Shown: piece by piece, positions 1 to 12,465 of the stretch | Layout: each line of letters opens with the position of its first letter | Numbering within the stretch: position 1 is the stretch's first letter | NCBI GenBank assembly: GCA_029204225.1 | Contig: CM055097.1 | Location: 71,271,952 to 71,335,951 of the forward strand | Direction: 5' to 3' | DNA length: 64,000 nt | From: Diphasiastrum complanatum | Taxonomy: Eukaryota > Streptophyta > Lycopodiopsida > Lycopodiales > Lycopodiaceae | Translations under genes and position numbers: made by a program | The notes under the pieces: generated by a model | Told to the model about the DNA's origin: nothing | Seen by the model: the letters and a program-made list of their open reading frames with translations, nothing else | Database searches by the model: none

Positions 1-3000
1 CGCTTAACCAAGGCGGTGTATTTCAACCGCGGATGGTGGACGGCCCACTCTGGTGTTTCACGAGGTCGGGTTCAGTTGATACGTTTCATAATTGACAAAA
101 CCCGAAAAAACGTTTCACAACTTGACGATTCTGTATAGTCATTTTACTAACCGAAAAATATGCCAGACGACTTAGTAAAACATCAAATTGTGAAAAAAAT
201 CCTTTTCTTATTCTTCTCTAACACATGTACTTCAATGAGACGTTAACAACACATGGCCCAAATTTTTTCTAGTTTCATACATTGAAAACAACAACAAATA
301 GGTAAATCACTCATATATACCCACAGCCTAGCTATAATCTTAACTCAATTTTCGTACTCGTGATAGTGCCAAATGCTTCAGTATCGATATCAAAACTAAT
401 TATTCGATTAAGAGAATGCGAATGTTCGATTCAATCACCCTAGGAACGATGGACTCAAACATGATACACACCCAATAATGATGGTTTTATCGTTTTAAGA
501 AAGTACGATAAATTCTTTAAACTCAAAATCAACGAAAATACTTCAGAAACCCTTCTTCAAACCAAAACTGTTTATGGCTACATACCACACTCTGTTCCAA
601 CTGAAAGAAGACAGCGTACGAAAAAATGGCATCATGAAGATAAACTGATTGTGAAAAGTGTGAGTCTTACCTCAATGTGCCATTAGGTAGCCATTGCGTG
701 GAAACTCTAGTCATGAACCTTGTAGCAAAAATCAGAGCCAGGCATGTTGACGCAGTTTTCTCCACTTTACACATGTCCGATCGAATTGGTGTAGAAGGAG
801 AAAATGAAGAAAATTAAAGTTTTTAGAATATGAATGGTGCGATTGAAATGTTAACGGTTCAATTGAGAGAAACCTAAACCGAAAGTCTGTAAAAAAAGAT
901 ACAATGGCCAGAAAGATACAATGGCTAAAAAAAATTAGCAACCTATCACTCACACCAAGCCCTCAAGCAATCAATCCCACTCATTCAAGATATAAGCCTA
1001 CTAGTATGACAATGGACTACAACCAACCAATCAAACCTCATCATGAAATCACTCTCACCCATCAATCCTCTCAATAAAAGCAAGTAAACATCCTCTCCAA
1101 GTAATTTGAAGCACTCAACTATGAACTCACACTAGTAATGAGGTCCAAACAATCAACACAAACAACCACACTCTCTCAACTCCTCAATATGAGCAAGCAA
1201 TCATAGTAAGTACCATCACTCCCAAACCACAAGACAACTACAACTCTCAACTCTCAAACATATCCACTCCTAAAATACTCACTCACAAAAGTACTAACTC
1301 TTCACATCATCTCATTAGTATCCAACTATCATTGAGCTATTTCAAACAACTCACAATCCCTCTAATCACCCCACAAACATTGAACTCACCTCAAGCAATC
1401 AATCAAGCCAAAGTTTAGAATACACCTTACTAACTATGGAGTTAACAACACACAAGCAACAAACATGCATGAGGGCACAAAGCAACCATTAACCTCCCAC
1501 AAAATACTAACCCACATTGCACGTGACTAACATTGAGCAACTAACATTCACAACAATTAGCCAAAAAATGGAATAAACTTCAAAGCATACTCAAACAAAC
1601 AAGCAACTCCCAAATGTGCCAACTCCTAAAAATACTAACATACAAAAGTCCTAACATTTGAAATACAAGGAGTTGGCTCCTTCTTATAGGAAAATCCAAT
1701 ACATCCCCTTCACAATGCCATCTTGCCATTTTTCATGCCCTTCAAGCCCTCTTTGCCATTTGTCCCCAACCCATTTGATAGTACACCTAGTGGCCTCCAT
1801 AAGAGAGTGGGGGAGTGGTGCATTCAAGGCTCTCTTCCAAAACTAGCCAAGATGCCATTTTTGTCAAAGGCTAGGGAGTCCATTCAAGTTTCCTCTTTTG
1901 TACACCCTAGAGGTCAATGGCTAGTGGTTGTACCTCCCAATTTTTATAGCCTTCAAGGTGTTTTGGCATTTACTATCCAAATTTTGGGTAAGGCCTTTTT
2001 TCAACTCCTATTTTTAGTAGGCGGCCTTCGTTTTTCTTTGGGTACCTGTGTTTTCGGCCTTTCTTCGATTTTTCAAGGGCTGTGCTCCTATTGCTCATTT
2101 GTTTGGGTTTTTTATCTATTGGGTAACTACTTGGCCCGCATATTTTGTTAATTGCCCGAAAAATTTCCAAACTTTGTCGTTAGGGTTTTTGTGACTCCTT
2201 GACACTGAATCCATATTTCCTGGTCCCGTTTTTATCGAAAACTTTTCTTTCTCGGTATTTTCTTATGTGGTTGACTTTTTCGGCATTCATGACTAGGGCT
2301 CTCACGGTCATATCGACTATTTTTTTACAACTGGCCATTTTTTTGAAAAGCCATAAAATATTTATCGGCCATTTATAAGGCCGCAAAGGTTGCTCTAGCC
2401 TCATTTAGGGCGGGCAGGGACCCAATTCTAGGTGGACTGGCACTTTTGGCTGGGTATTACAAAACTTGACCACAAAATATTTTTGACGATTTTTTTGAAA
2501 AGCCAATTTCTTACTTTTAAACTGTGTCTAGCCACTTTAGGGGCGGGCTGGGACCGAGTTCTAAGGCAAACTTGTGCCGATTTTTCTCTAATGACTGGGT
2601 TTTACATGCCGTTTTTTTACGATTATTGCGAACTTAAACTTCAATATTAGCCCGATTTTCTGTGCGGAAATATCTCTATTCACCATTCTATTTTAATCAC
2701 CATTTGATTGCTTGGAACCTTCCGCTGTTGACACAGTGGAAGTGTACAATACGATGATTCCACATCTTGGGTTTAGATTATTCACCATTATATATCTACA
2801 TGTCATTTTAAATAAAAAATTCTTTTCATTTCAGAATTTTATAATGTTAGCAACACAAAATTTAACAACAATTCATTATAGGTATGACAATTGCTTAGGA
2901 TAGTTTTTTAGAAATAATATGTTGATCTTGGCAAGGGATGACATGCTGATTATTTTCACGAATGGTATCCCCACATCCATTATCCATTACTAATTGTTGA

Positions 3001-3385
3001 TACTAAACTTTTACACATGGGGTGAATGGATTTCACACTGATTTTTCCATTGGAAAGTTCTACCAGAATTGTATAGTCATCACCAAGTGCTCCGAATCTG
3101 ATGGAACTTGAACCTGTCCCAAAGGTTTCAAGGAAAAAGTTGTCAATAGAGACACGAATCATCCTTCTCGCACTCCTCAACTTTGGTCCCCCCCCTTCGG
3201 AAATAAGACAAGGACTATGGAAACACAACAAGATGTCCACGCGCTGCTCCCTAAAAGCCTTGGCAAGAGCAAGAAGAGGGGACTTTCAAGAGGAGCGTAC
3301 GTAACCATGGTACAACATAAGGTCATCTCTTTCCCTCTCTCATATTTTGCTTTTATAGCACGCGTAACCACTCCCATGCCCCACC
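1..3385. other. Gene-poor stretch
   Basis: No convincing gene is seen. 1-960 is AT-rich. 960-1660 is strongly C/A-rich on the plus strand, with recurring short words such as CAAGCAATC and AACTCAC, but has no clear period. Around 2320-2580 a degenerate tandem duplication is visible: TTTTTTGAAAAGCC and GGGCGGGC-GGGACC each occur twice about 130-150 bp apart. The open frames here, including one of 142 residues at 1723-2151, have no recognisable motif and low-complexity composition, so I do not call them genes. Confidence 0.6.
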
Positions 3386-4243
3386 TTGATTTGTTTCACT
3401 ATGAATTCGATAACGTGGTTCGTCAGAGGACTTAACTCTCCCATTCGTCAATCTATGCTCTTCAACTACCTTCTAACCCTTCGCCAATCCAACACTGTCA
3501 TTTGTTTGCAAGAAACCAAGCTAAGCGACTTTCTTCTTGATTATCTTACCAAGTCTTTTGCGCGTAACTTCAACTATTCATGCACCCCCGCTAATGGACC
3601 CCGAGGTGGTTTGGTGACCCTTGTTTCCAAAGATTGGAGACTTTCTTCCCACTTCTCCCTTCCTGGAGGGCGTGCAGATATTTGTACTATCTCCAAGTAC
3701 AATTTCACCTTCAATGTTTTCAATATCTATGCTCTGAACTCCTCTCTTTCCTGTATTGATCTTTGGGACGACATCTCCCCCTTTAATACCCTACCTTTGA
3801 TTCTCGTTGGTGATTTTGATATGTATACTCATCCTCTTGATGGCCCCGGGCGTATTTCTTTTGCTGAGAGACAAGCCTTGAACGACATGATAGACTCTTT
3901 CAGCTTCGATGACACTCTCTCTTTTGGCAATTCCGCTCGCCTCCACACCTGGAACAATGGTCGCCTTTCCCCATTTTTTGTTTCTGCCCAACTTGATAGA
4001 TTCTATCTTTCCAGCCATGGAAACTGGGAAAGTAATATTTCTTGTAGCACCATCCCTTCTTTTCCCCTTTATGATAACCTTCTCGCCATCCTTCGCCTTA
4101 ATCTCTTCCCTGGCAAACCTCCTAGACGACATTCAATTTATATCATGAACAACTCTCTTAACTGGAATAGCACTCTTTGTCCTGTGTTGGCTTCGATTAT
4201 CTCCCCCCTCAAAAACCTAGATGACATCATTGAGTGCTCTTGA
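3386..4243 (+). pseudogene. LINE (L1-like) endonuclease domain
   Basis: This 285-residue frame has the layout of the apurinic-like endonuclease of plant L1 LINEs. WFVRGLNSP near the start stands for the usual WN-RGL. The catalytic glutamate is in CLQETK, VGDFDM replaces the usual GDFNM, and AQLDRF follows. The asparagine of GDFN is aspartate here and the terminal SDH is degraded to YDN, so activity is doubtful. The start shown is the first methionine; WFVRGL sits close to it, as expected. It leads, through frame breaks, into reverse transcriptase remnants on the same strand. Family assignment is firm; clade is not. Confidence 0.8.
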
Positions 4244-4249
4244 TCCTTC

Positions 4250-5090
4250 ACCCGGAAATAGGGGAGACTGCTGAGAGCTAATTCCGCTCATTTAGAATCT
4301 TCTCTCAAACTTACTCATTCTTCCATCTCCCTAGATAGGGCCCGCTCAACCAACCCTCTCTCAGAGCGTATGAATTTCTTGAAGCTTCCAATTCACCAAA
4401 AATCATTGACCATACCAAAGCTATAATCCTTCATAAAAGAACTCGTCTCAACTAGCTCCGTGAAGCTGATTTACCTTCTGCCTTCTTCTTTAGAAAGCTC
4501 AAAGCCCAACAAAGAAAAGAATATGTCTGTAGCCTTGTCACTAATGATATCTCTCTCCCTTGGCCCCAACGCTATTAACATTGTCTTCTTCAACCATTTC
4601 TCCCAGCTTTTCAACCCGATCTCTCAACCCAAGTTCGACATTGGAACTGCCCCATTACTGCTCCTTTTTCTTCGCCGCTTTCACTGGTTGAATCCAATCC
4701 ATTTCTTCTTCGTTTACTTTAGAAGAGCTTCTTCTTGCCCTCAAATCCCTCAGCAAAGATAAAACTCCAGGCCCTGATGGTGTCACCCCTGACTTCTTTC
4801 TTGCTCATTGGATCACAGTTGGTTGGTCCTAGCTACTAATGTCATTTCTTCGAGTGCCTTCTCCACTTCTTTTTTTCAGGGACTAATTAAACTCATTCCC
4901 AAGATTGAAGCGCCCACATCTATTTCTGACTACCGGCCTCTCACTATGCTCAACACTTCATATAAAATTATAGCAAAAGCCATAACTAGGAGGATTGCAC
5001 CCCTTCTCCCCTTACACCTCTCCAAAAATTAGGCTCTTTTTGTCAAAGGTAGGTCCTTGTTTGACAACATTCAGAGGAAGGCCCTCAGAC
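4250..5090 (+). pseudogene. LINE reverse transcriptase remnant
   Basis: Downstream of the endonuclease the frame is broken, but RT N-terminal blocks are readable in shifted frames. KDKTPGPDGVTPDFF lies near 4760. IPKIEAPTSISDYRPLTML, then NTSYKIIAKAITRR, lies at 4905-4990. ALFVKGRSLFDNI follows after a stop codon near 5030. These are fingers and palm-entry motifs of LINE RTs. The catalytic YADD block and everything after it is missing, because sequence similarity ends near 5090. It is therefore a truncated, multiply frame-shifted copy. Confidence 0.75.
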
Positions 5091-5863
5091 GGGGGCCTTC
5101 CACCCCTCAAAAATGCCTATTAGAATATGGGCAGTCCACAAAAAGTCCTTCAAAATACAAAGAAGTGAAATGCCAATCGGTGCTAAAAATATCAGTGGTA
5201 TTTTCACCTACTCATTTTCATGAGTAAAACTGTAAAAAAATGTAATCATGAAAATCATGTGTAATTGCCATAAAGGAAAATGTCGATCTACATTTTCATT
5301 GTGGCAAATTGCATGTAAATCTATAGGCTGGTTCACTATGCATAGCTTTTGAGTAATTCTACAAGTCCCAAAAGAGGTGTAATAAAATAGAAACTTGCAC
5401 ATTTGGAGAGTGACTATACAATGGTCTTTAAGATCATCATTAACTAAGTTTAGATAACACTTAATGCTTTAAGCATATCTATGGAGTAATAGCATAGTTT
5501 TGAGGAGTGTTAGGATTGGCAAAACTAGCTATTGTATTTTGGTCATTTAACTTGTTTGACCACATGACCATCATTTGTACATAATTATAGTCATGTGTAC
5601 TTCATCTTGATTGTACTCATCAACCCAAAACTTGAGGATGCCCACTTGTGGATGTGAATGCTAAATCTTGGCAAATAGGTGAGTAATTCATGTTTTTTGA
5701 CTAAGAAGTGGAAGAGGTGATGCGACAATACAAGGGTTTTGATTTGAAACATGATTAGGGTAGGTCTAGGGTTACATAAAGTGATATGAAACCCTAACAT
5801 AATACGTAACAAATTTTTTGTGTTACCATATGGCATTATGCCCTTGGCCGATTATGTTCGGTA
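5091..5863. other. Unassigned AT-rich spacer
   Basis: The stretch lies between the broken LINE and the truncated copia. No coding motif, terminal repeat or promoter was recognised. The LINE 3' end is not followed by an obvious poly-A tail, so this junction is probably a deletion or a later insertion. Confidence 0.5.
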
Positions 5864-6694
5864 ATGAGCAGTCAAGAGAAGTATGCTAATTCTATTCTAG
5901 AAAGATTTCATATGGTAGATGCAAAAGCTATTGATACACCTATGGAGTCTCATGTAAAGCTTACTATAAGAGGTAATGAAAGATCCTTCAAAGACATTAC
6001 TCTCTATAGAAAGCTAGTTGGTTCACTCATCTATCTAACCATTACTAGACCTGATCTAAGCTATTGTGTTGGAAGGTTGAGTCAATTCATGCAAGATCCT
6101 AGTGAGGAGCATTGGAAGCTAGGAAAGCGAGTTTTGAGGTACATCATTGGAACTCGAGATTTTGGCATATTGTATGAGGGATCATCACCTAATCTTTTTG
6201 GATTTCCAAATTCGGACTATGGTGGAGATGTAATGGATAGGAAATCCATTAGTTCTTATTGTATTTTCATAGGTGATGGAGCTATATCATGGATGTCAAA
6301 GAAACAAGCCACTATCTCATTGTCATCTAGTGAGGCCGAGTACAAAGCTCTTACACATTGCACAAAGGAGATGGTACGGATCAAAAGGATGATCAAGGAT
6401 CTTCACTTGATGGATTTTTCAGAGAGCCCAATCATCTTTTGTGACAATCAATCAGCCCAAAGAATGGCATCCAATCCTATCTTTCATGCTAGGAGCAAGC
6501 ATATTGAGATACAATATCATTTTGTGAGGGAGCAAGTCATTGCAAAGGAGGTGGAGCTTCAACATGTGTCTTCAAGGGAATGTGTAGCTGATATCTTCAC
6601 CAAAGCATTGGGAAAAGACTTGTTCATGAAGCATAGGACTTCACTTGGAGTATTATCAAAGTCTATGCTAAAACTAGTTGAAGAGGGAGTGTGA
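5864..6694 (+). pseudogene. Copia RT C-terminus and RNase H
   Basis: A single open frame of 276 residues covers the end of a Ty1/copia polyprotein: YRKLVGSLIYLTITRPDLSY, HWKLGKRVLRYI, then RNase H motifs ISWMSKKQATISLSSSEAEY and CDNQSAQ, ending with KHIEIQYHFVREQV. Sense and order are normal. The stop codon overlaps the first bases of the 3' LTR, preceded by a purine tract GAAGAGGGAG, the likely polypurine tract. The rest of pol and gag is absent to the left, so the element is 5'-truncated near 5850. The intact reading frame suggests fairly recent loss. Confidence 0.9.
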
Positions 6695-7333
6695 AAGATT
6701 CAACTAGTTTCATCACATTTTGCAATATTTCCATATTTGGCATATTGAGGCCAAAACTTGTTTTAGACTTAGAGGTTGACTTTTCAAAGTTCATTAGTCT
6801 AAATTTCATTTGAATAAATACTTTTTGAAAGTGTGGGAAAGATAGAATGCGAGTTTGAGTAGATTCAATTTGAATAAATTGGGTACATTGAATCTAGACC
6901 CAAAATTGGTATGGTTAGCATTTTGGTGGGAAAGCCAAGTGGCCAAATAGGGTTTGGACCTGCTATAAAATGATGTAACTCGTGGAGAGAGTCATCTTCT
7001 TTCTTCTCTATCTGATTTCATGCTTATACATGGTTCTCTTGGGTTCTACTATCCATTGGTGCACTATCTTGGTGATTGCTTGCAATTCTATGTGTAAAAT
7101 ATATTTGTTATTTTTGGATCCACACGTGTGAAATACAGTAGCTTGCTAGTTTTGTACGGACAGCAACAGTACATAATCATTTCATTCAAGTTTGATAAGT
7201 TCTATTAGTGTTTTCATCTCAAATTATGTGTAGATGCTGATTTTTCTACATTGGTGAAATTGGTAGTGTATTTCTCTTTCTAACCAGAGATCATTCAAGT
7301 AGATTGGATCTTAAGGATCTGAAATCTTTCACA
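6690..7333 (+). repeat. Copia 3' LTR
   Basis: The LTR starts TGTGAAAGATT and ends AATCTTTCACA-type sequence, giving perfect inverted ends of about ten bases (TGTGAAAGAT / ATCTTTCACA). It directly follows the polypurine tract and stop codon of the copia pol frame. A TATA-like TATAAAAT lies near 6964 and would serve transcription initiation. Length is 644 bp. No second LTR of this family is present in the window. Confidence 0.85.
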
Positions 7334-7747
7334 TTAGGTACTTAATTGTTTCACTGACAAATTGGATATCTCTGATGATCTCAACTGGACAGCCAAATCG
7401 AACAATAATATTTTCATACAAAAACTTGGTAGTTGATTTCACATCGGCAACACGCACTGCTCTTGCTTCAACCCATTTGGTCATATAATATGTTGCTACT
7501 ATAATGTATCTAGCTTCAGTACCTCGAGCTGCAGGATGAGTAGGACCAACATAATCAAGTCCCCATTCCTCAAATGGTACTTGTGCTAAAGTTGGATGTA
7601 AAGGCTCATAATCTTGTTTTGTAGGATGATATGCACATTGACAAACATCACAAGACTAAATATACTTTTCAATTTCTTTATGGAACGTAGGCCACCAGCA
7701 TCCTAATTGTAAAATCTTACGAATAGTCATATCATCTGCAAAATGAC
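7334..7747 (-). pseudogene. Ty3/gypsy integrase fragment
   Basis: Read on the minus strand, the piece encodes the end of the HHCC zinc region (KYI-stop-SCDVCQ) and the integrase core: VPFEEWGLDYVGPTHP with the first catalytic Asp, YMTKWVEARAV, then FGCPVEIIRDIQF with the second Asp region. One in-frame TAG interrupts it. It abuts the copia 3' LTR on the left and another copia on the right, so it is a small island of an older gypsy element. RT and RNase H are not present. Confidence 0.85.
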
Positions 7748-8340
7748 CTACATCTTGGTTTAAATCCTTGTTCGATGAGGAATGTGTTGATTCTTTGAAA
7801 CCAAGCTCTAGCAAACTGTTTCAAGTTGTAAAGTGCTTTGTGGAGTTTATAGACATGATTCTTCATACCTTCCAAAACGTACCCTTTGAGCTGGATCATA
7901 TAGATGTCTTCTTGTATAACTCCATTCAGATAGGCTGTTTGCACATCAAGTTGATGTACTTCAAGGTCGACAACTACAGCATAAGACAAGAGTGCTCGGA
8001 TCGATGAATGTTTGACTACTGGACTGAAAGTCTCGCTGTAGTCGACGTTGGAGATCTGAGTGAATCCTCGTGCTACCAGTCTTGCCTTCCTTCAATCAAT
8101 TGCTCCGTTGGCATTTGTATTTGATCTTAAAGATCCATTTGCAATCAATGATATTGCAGCCAATAGGAGCTTCGACTAGTGACCACGTCTGGTTCTTAAT
8201 CAGAGAGGAATACTCTCTGTCCATACCTTCTCTCCAGAGATCAGAGTCTGGTTGACTGAGTGCCTCTTCAACTGTCATCGGTTCCTGTATCAAGAGACAT
8301 GCAGACTCAAGAGTATACCTTGTGGGCTGTGTGCACACTC
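7748..8340 (-). pseudogene. Copia reverse transcriptase, N-terminal part
   Basis: The minus strand shows WREGMDREYSSLIKNQTW, then DCKWIFKIK, and after a frame shift VDLEVHQLDVQTAYLNGVI, KALYNLKQ and RAWFQRI. These are standard copia RT blocks up to the region before the YVDD active site. The active-site half is missing at the 7748 junction with the gypsy integrase fragment. Confidence 0.85.
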
Positions 8341-8479
8341 AGCTTGATCTTCTGGCCGAATATTTGTTTTGGACGTAAGTTGTAGTGGAGACAGCTTCAG
8401 CCCATAATCTCTTGGGCAGCGATGCATGTGCTACCATACATTTGGCTGATTCAACCAGGGTACGGTTCTTCCTCTCGAC

Positions 8480-9060
8480 TAAGCCATTAGACTAAGGACT
8501 GTAAGGAGTGATGAATTGCTACAATGCCTTGCCTTTGGCAGTACTTCTTAAATTTGATAGAGATATATTCTCCACCATTGTCTGACCTTAGAGCTTTGAT
8601 CGTCTGTCCAGTCTCCTTTTCTGCAAGCTCCTTGAAGATTCTGAAGCAGGTGAAGGCTTTCGATTTCTTCTTTATAAAGTACACCATAGTCCTTCTGGAA
8701 AATCATCAATAAAAGTTATAAAATATTTTGCACCCTTTAGCCAAGGATTTTTCATCGGGCCACAAATGTCTAAATGTACAATGTCTAACAATCCTCTAGC
8801 AATATGCTGATGGCTTGATTTGAATGGTTTTCTAGTCTGTTTACCAACTAGATAGTCTTGATAGACAGGTAACTCGACTTTATCACGAGGATAGTCGAGA
8901 TCAAGAACAATAGATTGTCTAGACATTTGTTGTACAACATCATGATTCAAGTGACCAAGTCTATAATGCCAAAGTAAACTTTTATTTGCATGAATAGTAG
9001 TACTGAACGCCTGACTAGAGGTAGAAAAGCAATGACTTAATTTATACAAGTATCCATGTC
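8480..9060 (-). pseudogene. Copia GAG-pre-integrase and integrase core
   Basis: The minus strand encodes LLWHYRLGHLNHDVV, a GAG-pre-integrase histidine motif. The expected C-x2-C is altered to PVYQDYLVGK, so zinc binding is lost. Core motifs follow: DIVHLDICGPM, KYFITFIDDF and IKALRSDNGGEY with the second catalytic Asp. Frame shifts separate the blocks. Its counterpart at 61017-61700 keeps the first cysteine of that pair. Confidence 0.85.
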
Positions 9061-9149
9061 TCTTTTTGAGTGTTAGGATCTTGCCTACATCTTGATTCTG
9101 CTTACAGAGAGCAGATTCCTAGATAAATTTGGTACATACAAGACTTTAC

Positions 9150-10143
9150 CTTCACCTTTAATAGCTTGTGTGCTATTGTCGCCAAGGTGAACACATTTCC
9201 TGGTACTATAAGGTGTATAGAACTCAATACAACCAATGAGACTGGTCATGTGCTGAGTGGCCCCAGAATCCAGGAACCAAGAACTGTCGTTGGATGCTCC
9301 TTAATGGTTGGTCATGAAGGCATCATGATCCGCTTCTTGAATAGGCTATGGAGCTTCTGCAGCTGCATTTGCCACTTGATTTGACTGCCCCTTGTTGTTG
9401 TTCGTTGCTTGTAGTATCCGACAGCCTTGAATTTCGTGGTTGTTTCACTTGTAGTATCTGTAGAACAACTTCTTCTTCGTCTGCGGATTCGACTGTTCTT
9501 TGTGGTGTGCTGGTTTATGGTCTGGCTTTGATTGCTTTGGGGCTTTCTTCTTCTTATGCTTAGTCATGCTCTTGTTGGTGTATAAGGCGTGAGAGTCAGT
9601 TGAAGAACTTGAGGCTTCATTCCTCCACGTGTCTTCCTGCAACAACATAGTAATGACTCTCGAAAGATTAAAATCTGGATGCGTCGTGATGATTATCACC
9701 TAGCTGTTGTATGAGCTTGGCAAGCTTGTAAGCGATTGCATCACTGCGTCTTGATCGTCTATGACAGATCCGACAGTGGCCATTTGCCTTAGCAAGTTCT
9801 TGAATTGATTGATGTGATTCTGCAGGGAATCACCATTCGCCATCTTGAGGGAGTAAAATTTCTTCTTGAGATGTAGCTTGGAGGCTATATCTCACACTTC
9901 GTATAATGGGCTCAAGATTTCCCAGACTTCTTTCGATGTCTGAGCCTCGAATACATGGCCGATCTAGGTATCCGTAATGTTGAGGATGATCAGCGCGAAA
10001 GCCTTTCCATCTTTCAGCTTCCATCTGGCGATTGCTGCGTTGTCTGCTTCAGGTTTTCCTTCTACACCTGTAACAACCTCATACAATTCTTTAGCCATTA
10101 GTACAGTTTTCATCTTAAATTTTCACAGATGGTAATTGGCTCC
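9150..10143 (-). pseudogene. Copia gag and protease (minus copy)
   Basis: The minus strand carries the protease motif SSWFLDSGATQHMTS near 9250-9300. Farther right it carries a UBN2-type gag with a lysine-rich tail and a damaged zinc knuckle (FYRYYK then a stop where the family has C-x2-C). The gag N-terminus is removed at 10143. It matches the gag at 62122-62865 closely but with several stops. Confidence 0.8.
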
Positions 10144-11331
10144 TGTTGATTTATCTCCTCTACTCTCCTAAATCCCATTTTAATCTACCTCCATTCATGT
10201 TGCATTTTTATTCACGTTGTCGCACAGTCTGCATATTTACATCCCACAGGTGAAGAAAAGGCGAAAAACACGACACTGTGTTTTTACACGTGTTTTGTGA
10301 CAGGCGAAAAAGATGACACTGCCTTACAAAATGTCAAAGGTGCCCTAGGCAAAGCGAAGGCACCCTATAAATCAAATCCTAAGGCATTTCGTCAAAGTGA
10401 CGCATTTTCTGCATCTTCACCAACGTTCACCTAAGCAAAGACTGATGTTGCACCCTTTTCACGCTCACCCCATGCAACTGCACTAACAGACTTGACAATG
10501 ATTGCAGCCACCCACGATCTCCTACAGACAACACATCCACTTTGTACTTTCTTCATCTGCACACTGTAACATTGTGTATATTTATACTGAATACCATTTG
10601 CGTATTCAGATTGATTGAGAAAGGCCAAGAACAAGTGTGTATAAAATAATAGCATCAGAAGCTTATTAGAGATAGACGAAGTAGATGCCTTGCGCATTGA
10701 TTCTTTATTTGTTAGTAATAGATTTCATTCCTCTATAGATTGAATTAGCTTTGTAGAGCATGCGGTTTTGCCCGCTATTGTCTTGTGCTCTACCGCATTA
10801 TTGACATGTATATTTTGCTATACTTAATCTGATAACAGCTCTTTCGTTCTGTGTTCAGATTTGCGTCAATATTTCTATGCTTATTTTCATTCTGTCTGAC
10901 TTTCTTGTTGCTCAATCTGGTGATCTGTTTTTAGCGAGTTATTATTAGTCTAGCTATTGATGACTAATATTTAGTCTTGTCTTTTGCGAATCGTTCACGA
11001 CTGATTATCAGTCGAGCTCAGTCTAGCTCTTCGTGAATCATTCGCGACAAATCATTTGTCTAGCTGTTCATGACAAATTATTCTTCTGGTGTTTTATTAA
11101 TGTTTGGCTATATAATCAGAATGACCGTGATTTTCATCACTAACGTTCTGTTTGTTTCTGATAGGCATAGTCATGCTTAGGAAAAGAGTAATATAGCTCA
11201 TTCCACTGCGCACGAACAGTTTCTGTTCAAGTTCGTTTCTCGTTCGAGTTTCGAGTTCGTTCCTTTTCGTGTTTGTTTTCCTTTCGAGCTATTTTTGTTT
11301 CTCACACACGACATACCTTCTTTCTCCAACA
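10144..11331 (+). repeat. Copia 5' LTR (plus copy)
   Basis: This 1,188-bp LTR begins TGTTGATTTATC and ends CTCCAACA, and is followed at once by a tRNA-iMet type primer-binding site. Homology to the LTR at 63022-64000 (in reverse orientation) extends over nearly its full length. About 190 bp near 10260-10440 is present here but not there. A TATATTTATA-like promoter sequence lies near 10578. It is the start of the plus-strand copia whose gag follows. Confidence 0.9.
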
Positions 11332-11343
11332 TGGTATCGGAGC
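11332..11343 (+). promoter_or_regulatory. Primer-binding site, tRNA-iMet type
   Basis: TGGTATCGGAGC follows the LTR with no gap. It differs by one base from the consensus TGGTATCAGAGC that pairs with the 3' end of initiator methionine tRNA, the usual primer of plant copia elements. Confidence 0.85.
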
Positions 11344-11484
11344 TATTTTCGAAGCCTGATAAGCTTCCACAGTACAAGACTCTACTAGTCGATAGAATAA
11401 TTGTCTTCTTGTTCTGTATTTCTGTATCAGATTGTCATACTTAAGTCACTGATAGTTTTTCCTATCACTTAGACTAATCTTCCA

Positions 11485-12352
11485 CATGGATTTCCAAGAA
11501 AAAGCCAGTCCCGTCATGGAAAAGCTTGATGGAGCCAATTACCATATGTGAAAATTTAAGATGAAAACTATACTAATGGCTAAAGAATTGTATGACGTTG
11601 TTACAGGTGCAGAAGGGAAACCCGAAGCAGACGACGCTGCAATTGTCAGATGGAAGCTGAAGGATGGAAAGGCTTTCGCGCTAATCATCCTCAACATTAC
11701 GGATACCCAGATCGGCCATGTATCTGAGGCTCAGACATCGCAAGAAGTTTGGGACATCTTGAGCACACTATACGAAGTGCGAGATATAGCTTCCAAGCTA
11801 CATTTCAGGAAGAAATTTTACTCCCTCAAGATGACGAATGGTGATTCCCTACAGAATCACATCAATCAATTCAAGAACCTGATAAGGAAAATGGCCACTG
11901 TCGAATCTGTCATAGACAATCAAGACGCAGTAATACAACTGCTTACAAGCTTGCCAAGTTCATACGACAGCTGGGTGATGATCATCACGACATATCCAGA
12001 ACTGACTCTTTCGAGAGTCGTTAGTTGCAAGAAGACACGCGGAGGAACAAAGTCTCAAGTTCCTCGATTGATTCTTACACTTTATACACCAACAAGAGCA
12101 CGACTAATGTGAAGAAGAAGAAAGTCCCGAAGCAATCAAAGCCAAACTAGAAACCAGCACAGCACAAAGAACAATCGAATCCGCAGACGAAGAAGAAGCT
12201 GTTCTGCAGATACTGCAAGCGAAACAACCACGAAATTCAAGACTGCCAGATACTACAAGCAAAGAACAACATCAAGGGGCAGTCAAATAAAGTGGCAAAT
12301 GCAGCTGCAGAAGCTCCACAGGCTATTCAAGAAGCGGATCATGATCAGCCTT
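11485..12352 (+). pseudogene. Copia gag (plus copy)
   Basis: The frame starts MDFQEKASPVMEKLDGANYH. The next conserved Trp codon is TGA, a nonsense change at about codon 22, and the frame then continues as a UBN2-type gag (KELYDVV, WKLKDGKAFALI, VWDILSTLYEV, LTSLPSSYDSW). A small deletion near 12030 shifts the frame before the basic tail. The zinc knuckle CRYCKRNNHEIQDC (C-x2-C-x4-H-x4-C) is intact here, unlike in the two other copies. The nucleocapsid part is thus better preserved than in its relatives, but the gene cannot be translated whole. Confidence 0.85.
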
Positions 12353-12374
12353 CATGACCAGCCATCAAGGAACA

Positions 12375-12465
12375 TCTGACGACAGTTCTTGGTTCCTGGA
12401 TTCCAGAGCCACTCAGCACATGACCAGCCTCATTGGTTGTTTCGCGTCCTATACACCTTACAGTA
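12375..12465 (+). pseudogene. Copia protease remnant
   Basis: SSWFLDSRATQHMTSLIG is the copia aspartic protease active-site region with DSGA changed to DSRA, which would inactivate it. Similarity ends near 12465, so integrase and RT of this copy are lost. Confidence 0.75.

Larger units (their letters stand above)
7748..10143 (-). mobile_element. Truncated copia copy, minus strand
   Basis: Gag, protease, GAG-pre-integrase, integrase and RT segments follow each other on the minus strand in Ty1/copia order (PR-IN-RT). The copy stops inside RT at 7748. Its gag is cut at the codons for DGAN, where the LTR of an oppositely oriented copy of the same family begins (10144). Compared with the related element at 59457-64000 it lacks about 430 bp of the IN-RT linker near 8360. 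It has no LTR of its own left, and many frame breaks show that it is dead. Confidence 0.85.

Noticed and set aside
1723-2151. 142-residue ORF
   Set aside because: Hydrophobic low-complexity translation, no motif, overlapping frames on both strands.
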